This document shows, one piece after another, positions 21,801 to 30,720 of a stretch of 64,000 nt of DNA. The notes under the pieces are model-generated. The model had not been told where the DNA came from and did not search any database. It worked only from the letters and a program-made list of their open reading frames with translations. The position numbers and the translations under genes are program-made. This stretch comes from Pyrenochaeta sp. MPI-SDFR-AT-0127 (lineage: Eukaryota > Ascomycota > Dothideomycetes > Pleosporales > Cucurbitariaceae): the NCBI GenBank assembly GCA_020747015.1, contig JAGTJM010000006.1, positions 372,001 to 436,000 of the forward strand. Direction: 5' to 3'. The first letter of the stretch is position 1. Each line of letters begins with the position of its first letter.

Positions 21801-22386
21801 GGAAGGCTGGGAGGATGAAGGTTGTACAGTGCTTGATCTGGACGAAGGCAATACTCTTGACTCCAATGCAACGGTTAAGGCAGGAAAAGAAGAGATCAAC
21901 GCACCGACCATAGATGTTGTGGAAGAAGACACAGCAGCGGGCGCAAATCAGAGTATAAGCAGTATATGGGAAGATGGTGAGAAATTTTGGACTTCACCAA
22001 CACCACCACCACCAGGCTCACCCAACAAGCCCAGAAACCGCTTTCAATCTCTTGCATCCTCCCCTGTCTCCACATCGCCCACGAAGTCGATATCTAGCCC
22101 AACCCGCAAGCGCCATTTTGAAGTCGCCAAGGACTCGTCCGAGCCTCCTTCACCCACCCAGGTCGAAAACAACACCCATAGCAGGAAAAGGAGGGATAGC
22201 AACGTAGACGGGAATATGAGGGGAGCTGCTTCAGGTAACAGGTATAGAAAGCGCTGCGTCCTAGGTATTGGCACACCGAATGTCAGGATTCAGGTCACGA
22301 GCCCCAATGGGCATGTAATAGGAGGAACCGGCATGATAGGTACGCCAGGCAATCTATATGATTCGCAAGGATTTTTGAGGTTCTGA
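18802..22386 (+). CDS. Large Ser-rich single-pass membrane protein, unknown function
   Basis: A single exon of 1194 residues. After a 16-residue N-terminus lacking a classical signal peptide comes one strong membrane helix (about residues 17-43, TAIIAIVTGIGVLVLCLLL core) followed by Arg/His/Lys residues, so the long remainder is probably cytoplasmic. The rest is low-complexity: Ser/Pro-rich with repeated SPS, TPP and SPTK-like strings that look like proline-directed kinase sites. An acidic patch (about residues 970-1000) is followed by a conserved-looking C-terminal block ending in GTPNVRIQVTSPNGHVIGG and then a DSQGFLRF terminus. No enzyme domain was seen. It may be a scaffold at a membrane or cell cortex; that is inference only. 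The start is the first ATG in frame after a purine-rich leader. Confidence 0.7.
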   Translation: MVVIGSRDAPSAQLSTTAIIAIVTGIGVLVLCLLLALIFLLVRAVRRHKELLADLDERGVSLAQAQEDARKESVTRPRTVLRRNTILPFNKSSGWGALPSVETFNSVESPTVPAYYAPPKPTEEVKKASRLSWPFSARRLSGHTIQMKKIKGSRLSTVIEDPQSSPSAPIMGNSHLNRSRPSLALSQEQGSQTSSSHSLLQYHPAFRVEKSDAGVGGRDNRTATVPSNQMNASKRLERAKSVAEMPGWQTARPQLRARSASLCGQTSGKVPDVILPPLPLDIARIKSDASKRSQLKRAPSKLSVSSFGSTDTLILANRASPVVPQPSKSRGQKITKPNAKGSSFAGGRPFRDTLDLRTRVVGPRNFNQSNLSDNHFLETRDFQVDNKGASSAESRTLSLGSVTRVQSFTRSRVTSPTASPATMRSYNTPKRRSKTLVTSSGSPERQCQSSTNARGLAGAVRSPKRQHSQTSSRSSGGNPFQWDPAPMCSTGKPSALKGSPSARAGHRRKNSVRISLVPTIHGPPSRTPSPSLLKANHEDSASGASTEFAKDGLGLDFSSTNSLPTPPSSSIFAPDLKFAATSIRASLTPTSPTLPLVNYDQSFVVFPTDQVLPALSTQEQKRLSNGSCFSLSQFPITPSIIEPAEIDESRPLSLPCSAPYEANGKWVPETPLLQQYPFQVETPERQRSPSPSSLINIDEYDPEKPSCIYQTPTNATSRVFQSAFATIPEESSVSSNKTVDPEHSRYDDSPPVSPKTISPPRFALNDSATYNLPIHNTSIPEERLDTIDPSVLSKDHFSILNSSFSHVDGNIFMNRNSNRSSMASPTTPRSAHSMYEPLLDAGLPPSFANFGNMDSPTLAHIVSESPYSSAGSSPSPTPSPAERPGTNLLCSPRPGHAQLPNPTLSINFADMPKLKPSPRGPRESPSRPLQSSIAALRRMNSDAADAKKERSGRGERRYLRLGREDSVRLPGDESWLDELTEDDTVELDEEEGRRLVGNVLEGWEDEGCTVLDLDEGNTLDSNATVKAGKEEINAPTIDVVEEDTAAGANQSISSIWEDGEKFWTSPTPPPPGSPNKPRNRFQSLASSPVSTSPTKSISSPTRKRHFEVAKDSSEPPSPTQVENNTHSRKRRDSNVDGNMRGAASGNRYRKRCVLGIGTPNVRIQVTSPNGHVIGGTGMIGTPGNLYDSQGFLRF

Positions 22387-22882
22387 ACAGGGTTTGTTGC
22401 ATTTGCATCGCGCTGGTAGTATAGCTAGATGGATATTTTAATAGTTAGTGTGTAATTCAGATAATGTTTTTGCCGTGGATAATGACGCCGTGGTTACTGA
22501 TGTACACTAAATGACAGACATGATGATAGTTACCCCCATCAGGTAAGTCGTATTGCGGTGATATAATGGCACAGTCCTAGGTCAGCAATTTGCCATCCTT
22601 TGGTGCTAACCAAAAAGCATTCCAGTCAGTACAAAAGTAGTCTACACTCCCACAATTCAGCGTCTCTGATTATACGATGGTCTTTGTGATCCTGTTAAAA
22701 CTAGCTGAATACGCCAAGTCATGGTCACGCGAAACATTGCCAGACTATTCGGAAATTATGGCTTTATCTGCGACTCGCAGACGATCGGACATTTTTGTCA
22801 TTGCGGACATGTATAGTACAAGCTACATGGTATTCTTTTGTACATGAATCGAACAAGGGGGGTTCGATACTAAGCAGTGGTA
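22387..22882. other. Convergent intergenic region
   Basis: This is the space between the stops of two converging genes. It should hold both 3' UTRs. No gene or repeat was seen. Confidence 0.6.
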
Positions 22883-23795
22883 TTATGAATCGGATGAGAA
22901 GGTGAACCCAAGTGGAGCAAGAATTTTGTCTTGCACAACCTTGTTCGCTACTTCGCCGCCGCGCTCAAGAGCAATTGCGCCAACGATGGCGTATAATGAG
23001 GTCATGAGAACGGTTTCTATGCCAGAGCCTTGGAGATTGTCCGCCTGCCATTCGTTAGTGGTGTGTAATGTAGTTTCATTCTAGAGCCATACCCTCTTTG
23101 GTGTCCACCGCGTCACCTTGTCCAGACCGTACCGCTCAGCTATTTGTGATAATCGTGATTTGTTCAGAACCAATCCTTCCGCCTCATCTGTCAACCCCTG
23201 CAGTCCACTTAAGGCAGGATGTAGGTAAGGTTTACGGCCAAATTCGTCATTTATTGGCTGACCCCTCTCGTCTCTCGGCCATTGCGTTTCTTGCGGAGAG
23301 TTGATGAGCGCCTGCGATGTTTGTAATTCGACTATTCTTCGCCCTGTGTCTCACTGTTAGTCTAGTCCATTCGCCTTGACAAGGCAGTTCCAACATACCC
23401 AGATACGCCAGTCGATCATTGAAGCCTCGCCTCCCATGATCGAAGCTCTTATGTGTGACTGCCAGCCACTTGACTTCATCACCCAACACCTTCTCCCCGC
23501 CTGGCCCCAGCATTCGTACATAGACATCATCGAGTCTCTTTGGATCCTCGTTAACCTTGAATACGCCTCCCTTTGCTTGTGGCCGTATCCGGAAAGGTGC
23601 CATCATGCGCGGCGGTGTCTGCTGCCATCTCGGCCTGTCTGCAGCTTCGGTGTCATATTCGGGGCCTCTTGATGGGGCGGTCGTCGAAAATGCGCATGCG
23701 GAGGTCCGCACGAGGGAGGCTTTTGAAGGTTGTACCGGGCGGAGCGACGATGATGCGGTCGATAAAAATGAGCGGAGTGGCCGTTTGGATGCCAT
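22883..23795 (-). CDS. MRPL15: Mitochondrial large ribosomal subunit protein mL57 (MRPL15)
   Basis: Three exons, 23795-23399, 23343-23093 and 23044-22883, join in frame to give 269 residues; introns are 55 and 48 nt. The protein is a ribosomal component with a degenerate RNase III fold. Seen: an N-terminal Arg/Ser-rich mitochondrial targeting peptide (MASKRPLRSFLSTASSSLRP), then the RNase III-like helices (WLAVTHKSFDHGRRGFNDRL, then YLGRRIVELQTSQAL), and the C-terminal block GIETVLMTSLYAIVGAIAL followed by ERGGEVANK. The catalytic acidic residues of true RNase III are not kept in the signature helix, as expected for this subunit. The ATG at 23795 is chosen because it starts a good presequence; the frame stays open further upstream without need. 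It is divergent from RTT109. Confidence 0.88.
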
Positions 23796-24012
23796 TGGGG
23801 CAATTTGGATCGACAGGGAAGCTAGATGAGGGTGTTCGCGTGCGGGATCCAAAGTCGTGCTGCCGGTCAAGGTGAAGTTCAGATGGCTCGAAAAGTTGCG
23901 GCACGCGGATCGCGCCATGCCCAAAGTGTGCTAGCCTCAGTCGCGTTTCCGCTCCCCAGCTTTCAGCCTTCACACGCGTTTGCCCTCTATATTGAACTTC
24001 TCTTGGGCCAGA
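23796..24012. promoter_or_regulatory. Compact divergent promoter, MRPL15 / RTT109
   Basis: Only 217 bp separate the two start codons, so both genes must share or overlap promoter elements here. No TATA box was recognised. Confidence 0.6.
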
Positions 24013-25764
24013 ATGGCGAATATAGATACCTCCAGGTCGCTGAAAGAGTTGCTGGCTGAACAGCTGCCGGAAAATGTGCCGTTCACCTTCTATCATTACT
24101 CGACACCTCCCTCCAAGTCGTCTGCCCTCTTCTCCGCGCCACCGCATACAAAATCCGAACGAACATTCTGTGAATCTCACTTCCTAGCTGCCTCGATCAA
24201 GCCAAAAGATGTACCAACTTCAGAGTTGCCAGAGGAGCTACTTATTTTGGCCATTGAGGTCTTGATCTATACCACAAAGAATCTCACCACCCTCTTCGTT
24301 TCAAAAGCAGACTCTACTGGCTCTCTTTCAGAGCTAAATCTGCCACGCTCGCAATCTGGGTCGCCTTTGAAAGTTATCTGTGGGACATTCGTATCTTGGC
24401 TAGCAAGAGAAAGACAAAGAGAAGGGAAGAAACTTGTCGTGTCGCTATTCGCGCGCGCACAGGACCAATATCTCTTTCCAGCGAGTATTGAGAACAAGAA
24501 TAAGCATGTTTTAGACGATAGAGGACTGGTAAAGTGGTGGTGCAGGGTGCTTGACCCGATAATATGGCAATACAAGGCTGAAGAGGAGCGGAAGCCATTC
24601 ACTGAACGACTAGTGGATGATGAGGGCAAGAAGACAAATAGAATATCGTCGCAATCAGAAGCAACGGCGAAGGGATATCTCGTGATTCCAGGATTCGAGC
24701 CGTATGACACACTTCGTTACATCCCTTCACCACCCGTACCCAATACACCTCGACGCTGGACCAGTACACACCCCCTCTTACAGATTGCACCGTATCCTGC
24801 TGCTCCGCCGCGATGTCTCGTTCCACACTTTCCAGATGACCCCAAAGCTCGATTCCTCGATGAGCTGGATGAGGAACTACCCGATCGAGGGACCGATGCT
24901 ATGGTGGCTGACGGAGGGACACCTTCACGAAGCAATGGGCAATGGAAAAGTGTCAAGACATTGGACCAGTTCTGGGAATTCATGGCTTTCCGACAAGAGT
25001 GCTCTTCCGGAAGAATCGTTGGCTTCATTTGGGTCGTGATTACTCCTCCAAGGTCATCGATACCAGAGGAAGAGGAAAACACACCATCACAGCAGTCGCT
25101 CTCACAATCTATCTCGCAAACTGATTCTCAAAACGGGATACCCAGTCCGAGGCGACGAAAGCGAAACAGAAGGAGAAGAGAGGACAAAATCAAATATGGA
25201 CCAATCCCACTTGTACTACCTAGGATCAAGACAAGCTCTTCAACTCTGTCTGGAACATCAGATGCCTCCAGCAAATCTGGAGCCAAGGTTCCTCCTGAAA
25301 CCAGTCCGTACTACATATGGCCCACATCCTCAAGGGGTGCGCTATGCTTCTCGGCTAAGGACTATAACCGAGCACACGAAGTGCTCCTTCAGCAGTCTTT
25401 CGCGAGCCGTAGCGCTGTAGCGAGAAGCACTAAGAAGTGGAGAGATGAGATTGGCGTTCTTGGAGGGAGAGATGACTGGAGCTGGACAGTGATAGGGAAG
25501 AAAGAACATTCAAAATCAACGACAACTGCGGTAAATGTTATTACGCCCGTCACTGTGATGGGCGTGAGAAAGAAACGGAAGCCAGATGGCCCATTGGAAA
25601 CAACAGGCGCCCAAGAGAAGCCTGTCGAGACCGTTCAAACTCTAGGAGAGGGTATGGTCCGGAAGAAAGTTAAGATCGAACCGACGCCCGTGACAGAGAG
25701 CAGCGTTGCGAATGGAGTAAATACACTGTCGGCCGGAATGGTGCGGAAGAAGCCCAAAGCATGA
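24013..25764 (+). CDS. RTT109: Histone H3-K56 acetyltransferase Rtt109
   Basis: Rtt109 is the fungal-specific p300-like acetyltransferase that modifies Lys56 of newly made H3, working with the chaperones Asf1 and Vps75. A single exon of 583 residues starts at the ATG in MANIDTSRSLKELL; the frame is open for 33 bases before it without another ATG. Recognisable blocks: LLILAIEVLIYTTKNLTTLF in the N-lobe, GLVKWWCRVLDPI, GYLVIPGFEPYDTLRY, then DDPKARFLDEL (about residues 275-285) containing the lysine equivalent to the autoacetylated one in yeast, and FWEFMAFRQECSSGRIVGF in the core. The C-terminal 130 residues are basic and disordered with repeated GMVRKK motifs (twice), a likely nuclear signal. 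Length is typical for filamentous fungi. Confidence 0.92.
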   Translation: MANIDTSRSLKELLAEQLPENVPFTFYHYSTPPSKSSALFSAPPHTKSERTFCESHFLAASIKPKDVPTSELPEELLILAIEVLIYTTKNLTTLFVSKADSTGSLSELNLPRSQSGSPLKVICGTFVSWLARERQREGKKLVVSLFARAQDQYLFPASIENKNKHVLDDRGLVKWWCRVLDPIIWQYKAEEERKPFTERLVDDEGKKTNRISSQSEATAKGYLVIPGFEPYDTLRYIPSPPVPNTPRRWTSTHPLLQIAPYPAAPPRCLVPHFPDDPKARFLDELDEELPDRGTDAMVADGGTPSRSNGQWKSVKTLDQFWEFMAFRQECSSGRIVGFIWVVITPPRSSIPEEEENTPSQQSLSQSISQTDSQNGIPSPRRRKRNRRRREDKIKYGPIPLVLPRIKTSSSTLSGTSDASSKSGAKVPPETSPYYIWPTSSRGALCFSAKDYNRAHEVLLQQSFASRSAVARSTKKWRDEIGVLGGRDDWSWTVIGKKEHSKSTTTAVNVITPVTVMGVRKKRKPDGPLETTGAQEKPVETVQTLGEGMVRKKVKIEPTPVTESSVANGVNTLSAGMVRKKPKA

Positions 25765-26224
25765 TTGGTGTTGACTTGGAGCTGTTATCCTTCTTTCATC
25801 TTCAACCATTTTGGCCTTTTAAGATTCTTTTTAGCATGTCTTGCGTACGAGCAGGCACTTTATTCACAACGAGGTGCTATTACAATTGGATACACGTGCA
25901 ACAGGCATTAATTACATTTCATGGTTTCATCTCTGCTGAGTCTTGAATTTGAGCAAGCAATATCTGCTGTGGTAACATCGGAAGGCTCGGAGGTTCAAAA
26001 GTAGGCACCTCAATTTTTCCGCAAGATACAACTGTATTATACTTCTTCTCTCGCCATTTCGAACTCGCCTCCAATCAATTTTATGCCTGCACACGGCTGT
26101 GTCTTGCCCCCTGTGTCGTGTCTTGGCAGGTCGTTGCGTCTCCTTTCAAACTCCGCAACCCCCGAGGCTTGAGATTCGTCAAAACATCCCACTTTCCTTG
26201 GCTCCTCAGACAACACTTTTGCGC
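25765..26224. other. Intergenic region between RTT109 and the glucosyltransferase gene
   Basis: RTT109 3' UTR and the 5' leader of the next gene. The frame directly upstream of the glucosyltransferase ATG is open for about 40 codons with an ATG at 26099, but that extension looks like leader rather than protein. Confidence 0.55.
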
Positions 26225-27996
26225 ATGGGTGGCGCACTCTCTCCGGACATTGAGGCTCGCGATGCCTCTATGTTGCAACTCATCATCGCAACAGGCTGCA
26301 TAGTATGGTTCGTAGTGGTGTGGTTTGTGTGTGCCATCGGCTTCACCCAGCTGTAAGTCTGCCAGTTGTTCGCTCCCAACAGCCACCGTCAATTTATTCT
26401 AACACAACACAACAAAGATTTCGATATTACTGGAGACGCCCACAGCCAGCAATATGTCTCACGAAACTAGACGAAGAGGATATTCCCCGCGTCACCGTCA
26501 TACGGCCGGTCAAAGGCCTCGAGCCACGCCTCTATGAATGTCTCGCTGCCAGTCTCTGTCAAACATATCCCAAGGACAAGATCAATACCGTCTTCTGCGT
26601 ATCAGAACGGTCCGACCCTGCGTTTCAGATACTGGAGCGCCTTTGCCGCGACTTCAAAGAAGCCGATGTACAGATTGTGGTCGAAGAAGAAGATCCACTG
26701 CTCTTAAAAGACAAGAATGCGCTAGGCCCGAATCCGAAGATCAGGAATATGAGCCGTGCTTATAGAGAAGCAAAGGGAGACATAGTGTGGATACTGGACT
26801 GCAACGTCTGGGTTGGCAAAGGCGTCGGTGGGAGACTAGTAGACCTGCTTTGCGGCTTTGGCAAGGGCAAGAGCGGCAAAGACCTGACGAAGTACAAGTT
26901 TGTGCATCAAACGCCAGTCGTTGTAGACCTGGATTCCCAAAGCATGACGCTGCAAGAGCGAAAGATATTGATAGGTGGACGGCCAGAGGGGAACGTTGAG
27001 CAAACGGACATTGCAGCAAGCACCTCCTCCGACCCACGAAACCATGCCAATAGCGCCTTGAGAAGGCTCTTGCAGCGCGGTGGCGGACGCCTGGACGAAG
27101 CTTTTCTATCCTCCGCCCACGCTAAATTCTATTTGGCTATCAACACGGTCGCCGTCGCCCCCTGCATCATCGGCAAGAGCACAATGTTTCGTCGCTCCCA
27201 ACTTAATTACATTACCTCTTCAAACCCTCAGCGCGCCCCCGGTATTGACTTCTTCTCCGACAATATCTGCGAAGACCACCTGATCGGCGACGCGTTGTGG
27301 AAGCAACCGCAAACCTTCGAAGAACGTGGCTACAAGCCGCCGCCAGGTGAAAAGAAGGAGAGTTGGGGCAAGCATGCGATGCTGTTTGGGGACTTTTGCT
27401 TCCAGCCAGTCAGCCATACGCCCGTGATGGCCTACTTAGATCGCCGTATTCGATGGCTCCGTGTGAGAAAGTTCACGGTAACACTGGCCACCTTTGTAGA
27501 GCCGGGAACTGAGAGCATTCTCTGTGGGCTGTATGGCGCATATGCCCTAACCACACTGCCCTTCTTCCATCGCATCGGAATCAACCCCACTTGGAGTAGC
27601 TTTGCTCTCATTTGGCTAGTCAACTTCATCGTATGGTGCCTTGTGGATTACGTCCAATACCTACTTCTCCACTCCGCCAAAACTGTCGAGATCGATGCTG
27701 ATACACCTGATTTCGTATTGCCACAGCGTTCCGCATCCGCATATCATCGAGTCGAAGCATTACAGCCCTTGCTTGGTAGCAAAACTCCCAGCGAACCCAG
27801 TCTGCTTGACGGTGCAAGGAGGAACTTCAGTGAGTTCGTATTTGCATGGCTTGGCCGTGAGATCTCGGCACTACCTATATGGATCGTTGCATTCTGGGGT
27901 GGGGTCACAGTAGAGTGGAGGGGAAGGAAATTCTGGGTCGGTTTGGATATGAAGGTGCATGAAATCCTTCCTGAAGAGAAGAAGGGGAAGAAATAG
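26225..27996 (+). CDS. HSX11: Ceramide glucosyltransferase (GT21)
   Basis: This enzyme joins UDP-glucose to ceramide to make glucosylceramide, a membrane lipid needed for fungal hyphal growth; it works in the Golgi/ER membrane facing the cytosol. Two exons, 26225-26352 and 26418-27996 (GTAAGT donor, AACAAAG acceptor), give 568 residues. An N-terminal membrane helix (residues about 18-40) starts the protein, followed by the GT21 catalytic domain: TVIRPVKGLEPRLYECL, then WILDCNVWVGKG (D2 region), then DNICEDHLIGDAL (D3) and YLDRRIRWLRVRKF, which supplies the (Q/R)xxRW motif. Three or so C-terminal membrane stretches follow, ending in a Lys-rich tail (EEKKGKK) that may be an ER-retrieval signal. 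All four catalytic motifs are present. Confidence 0.92.
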
Positions 27997-28338
27997 GTCA
28001 TCAGTTAACTGCATACACGGGAGCCTGTGGCATTGACTAGGTTGTTCAGTCACGCAGGCCTGCGACCCTTGAGCTCTGCTTGAGGTTTGATAGACAGTAA
28101 ATACCATATGACGAATCACGAAATGTAATACTCCAAGCCAGCATCAATATGGTGCTTCAATAGGCCAATCATTCATCTGTAACTCTGACAAGACGGCTGC
28201 ATGGACATCTCACGTCATGCAATGCCCTTGGCACTTTAGTGCCAGTACGCCGACTAGGCCTCCCTAATGCTTGGTCAAATTAGCGGTTTTTCGCAAACAG
28301 TCTCAGTTCTGTCTCTTTTGCATTCTGCATCAGCGAGA
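27997..28338. other. Intergenic region
   Basis: Glucosyltransferase 3' UTR and a short leader. Nothing else was recognised. Confidence 0.5.
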
Positions 28339-28620
28339 ATGGCACCTACGTTCTTACTGTTCACAGCAACAGTTTTTTTAGTAACGATCGCTATACTCTA
28401 TGTTGACAAGAGTTGGAAAAGTAAGGGCAGGCTATCCTCCGATAGCAGAAGACGCAAGAAGACTTTAGTTCCTAGCAGAATAAACGACTGGATTTTCGGT
28501 GCAATGAAAGGATTAGGTGAGCTCAGAAGGTACCGACAAGCTGTTAATGGCGATGGGAGTGCCCAAAATGAGCCCTCTCTGAGTGAGAAACTGGAAAAGT
28601 GGCTACAAGCCCTAGCATAA
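28339..28620 (+). CDS. Small single-pass membrane protein, hypothetical
   Basis: A 93-residue frame from the ATG at 28339; an ATG 72 bases upstream (28267) would give 117 residues. It has one hydrophobic helix right at the N-terminus (FLLFTATVFLVTIAILYV), then a strongly basic stretch (SKGRLSSDSRRRKK) and an amphipathic C-terminus. That order, membrane helix then basic cytoplasmic part, is sensible for a tail- or signal-anchored small protein. Support is only the coherent layout. The stop lies 60 bp from the stop of the converging MDR gene. Confidence 0.4.
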   Translation: MAPTFLLFTATVFLVTIAILYVDKSWKSKGRLSSDSRRRKKTLVPSRINDWIFGAMKGLGELRRYRQAVNGDGSAQNEPSLSEKLEKWLQALA

Positions 28621-28680
28621 ATCCATAGATCTGAATGACTTTCCCGATCCATCAATGCCAAACACGGTTCCGATCGGTGT

Positions 28681-29849
28681 TTACAAAGTAAGAACCAATT
28701 TCCCAACCTGCTTTCCCTCCCAAATATACTGGATTGCCTCCTCCGCCTTTTCAAAAGGTTGAGTTGAATCAATGATGTCTTCGAATGTCATTTGTGTAGC
28801 TGTGATAGCATCGCACAGATCGTCCATGTCTTGCTTTGAGCCGGCGTTAATACCGCTATCATTTACATTAGCTAAACGACAATGTGTTTTCACTAGATAT
28901 CAGAGTAACTTACCGCAGGTTGACCCTTCTATCAATAATAATCGCCAGCAATCCTTCAAATTGCTGATTGTCTTGCTTACTCAAGTATCCAACTTGACTC
29001 ACTATTCCACCTCTTCGTGTACATTTCAGACTCTTAATCAAAGTAGAGGAACCGCCTACTTCAACGACGCAATCAACACCAACGCCGTCAGTAAGGCGAA
29101 GGACTTCTTCATGCCAGTCTGGATTCGTGGAGTAATTAACAGTTGAAATAGGTGGATTTCCAAATTTCTCTTTCAGATTGGCGAGTTTCTTGTCGCTCGA
29201 GGAGGAGACGATAACGCGGTGGCCGGCGGCACGGGCTAGTTTGAGTGCGAACATTGCTACGCCGCCAGTTCCCTGTATCAAAACAGATTTCCCAAATTCA
29301 ATTCCTTTGAGCGACGACCACGCCGTTGTGCCGGCGCATGGAATAATGCTTGCTTGCACCCATGACAAGTGCGAAGGTAGTTTACATAATACTCTCTCAT
29401 CAAAGACGATATAGTCTGCTAGAACTCCGTCTTCATCTGCTGCTAACCAACTTCTTCCTGTCTCTCTTCCAGTCAGGTTCTCCGTGTCGTTGATAGGTCC
29501 TACACGATCTCCAAGTTTCAAATACCTGGTGCAAAAGCATGAAGTCAGTCTATGCTCTGCATATATAATAGACTTGAATACTCTCATACTTTACTTGTTC
29601 GCCGACGGCAATGACCTCACCAGCTGCATCGTTGCAAAGGATGCCGTTTGCAATGACAGGCCAGGGATTACCGCCGTTCGCGATGTTGGCATCGCGGTAG
29701 TTGAGTGAGATGGCATGGACCTTTATGAGAACTGATGTTGCTGGGAGGGGGCTTGGGAGATCTTCAGTAATGAGCTTGACTTTAGGAGTGCCGGGCGTGA
29801 AGTCGTCAGTCCGGCGGAAGGCACGACGACTCGAGGGTGTGTTGGACAT
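28681..29849 (-). CDS. Medium-chain dehydrogenase/reductase, quinone-oxidoreductase-like
   Basis: Three exons, 29849-29590, 29525-28914 and 28855-28681, give 348 residues. MDR enzymes use NAD(P)H to reduce alkenals, quinones or alcohols. Seen: an N-terminal GroES-like domain (VLIKVHAISLNYRDANI, then NDAAGEVIAVGEQVKYLKLG) and a Rossmann domain with the nucleotide loop GTGGVAMFALKLARAAG. The zinc-binding Cys/His residues of alcohol dehydrogenases are absent from the catalytic region, placing it with the zinc-free quinone reductase group. The last exon carries the usual C-terminus (AEEAIQYIWEGKQVGKLVL). No signal peptide; probably cytosolic. The substrate is unknown. It is divergent from an enolase-superfamily gene. 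Confidence 0.88.
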
Positions 29850-30720
29850 CTTTGGTTCGATATGAAGCTGTACCGTTGGATCTGGGTAGAAATTTAGGTA
29901 GAAACCCAGAATACCTGAGAATGCAGTGAAACTGAATGTGAATATTGAAATGGGTGTTGCCTATACTTGGTGAACAGCAGAACTTTTTGCGTTGAAACCC
30001 TCTTGAAGATTGGAAAAAGGTTGGCTATTCACACATATTAAGCGATTGTCGTAGTTTTGTATATGACCACTATTTGAGAAGGAATATCTTTGCAAATGAA
30101 ACGAACAATGCCAAGTGCCCGTGTATTTCAAAGCAAGAAAGAAGTGACGTTTGGGAGCGGTGGAAGTGGCCAATCAGAGGGGCGGATTGTAGTCGGTCAC
30201 GCCTATTGATTCGCTGCGCAGCACAACACATGGACGAGCATCCTGGAGATTAAAGAGACTTCAGGGACCTAACTTCCTGTTTCGCTATACGTCGACTGGG
30301 ATTTCGGAAATTCTTGGGTAGTTCTCGTGGCCATTTTGACGTGGTGGAACTAGGTCATGATGCTTCCGGACATTGACCCCACATGCTCTTGAAGTGGCCA
30401 ATGGCGGCCGAGCTTTCGGGTTTTAGTTGACGGTTGGCACGCCAGTTACCACCAACAGTTTGATGTCTTTTCGATGCGTCGTTCCCCACTGCCAAGTACG
30501 GAAAGGCGGACGAAAGCGATTCGTTCGCATATGTGCAACCTCAAATGAGTGATAATCAACAGCGACGAAACAGCAATATGGCTCTCCTTCAATCCTCACA
30601 ATAGCCACGTACTAGTCGCTCCTATATAAAGACTCCAAGACCTCATGACCTTCATTTGAGACTAGCAAAGTTCTGCCAATGACTATCCACGAGCGTATTT
30701 GTTGAGAATAAGCACCTATC
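29850..30720. promoter_or_regulatory. Divergent promoter region with TATA box
   Basis: This is 871 bp between the starts of the MDR and the enolase-superfamily genes. A clear TATATAAA sits at 30623-30630, about 90 bp before the ATG at 30721, in plus orientation. A good TATA box in a fungal promoter often marks a strongly regulated gene, for example one induced by its substrate. Confidence 0.55.

Noticed and set aside
21294..21932. 212-codon minus-strand open frame rich in Ser
   Set aside because: It is the antisense of the acidic and Ser-rich end of the 1194-residue protein; poly-Ser comes from reading GAA/GAC-rich codons backwards.
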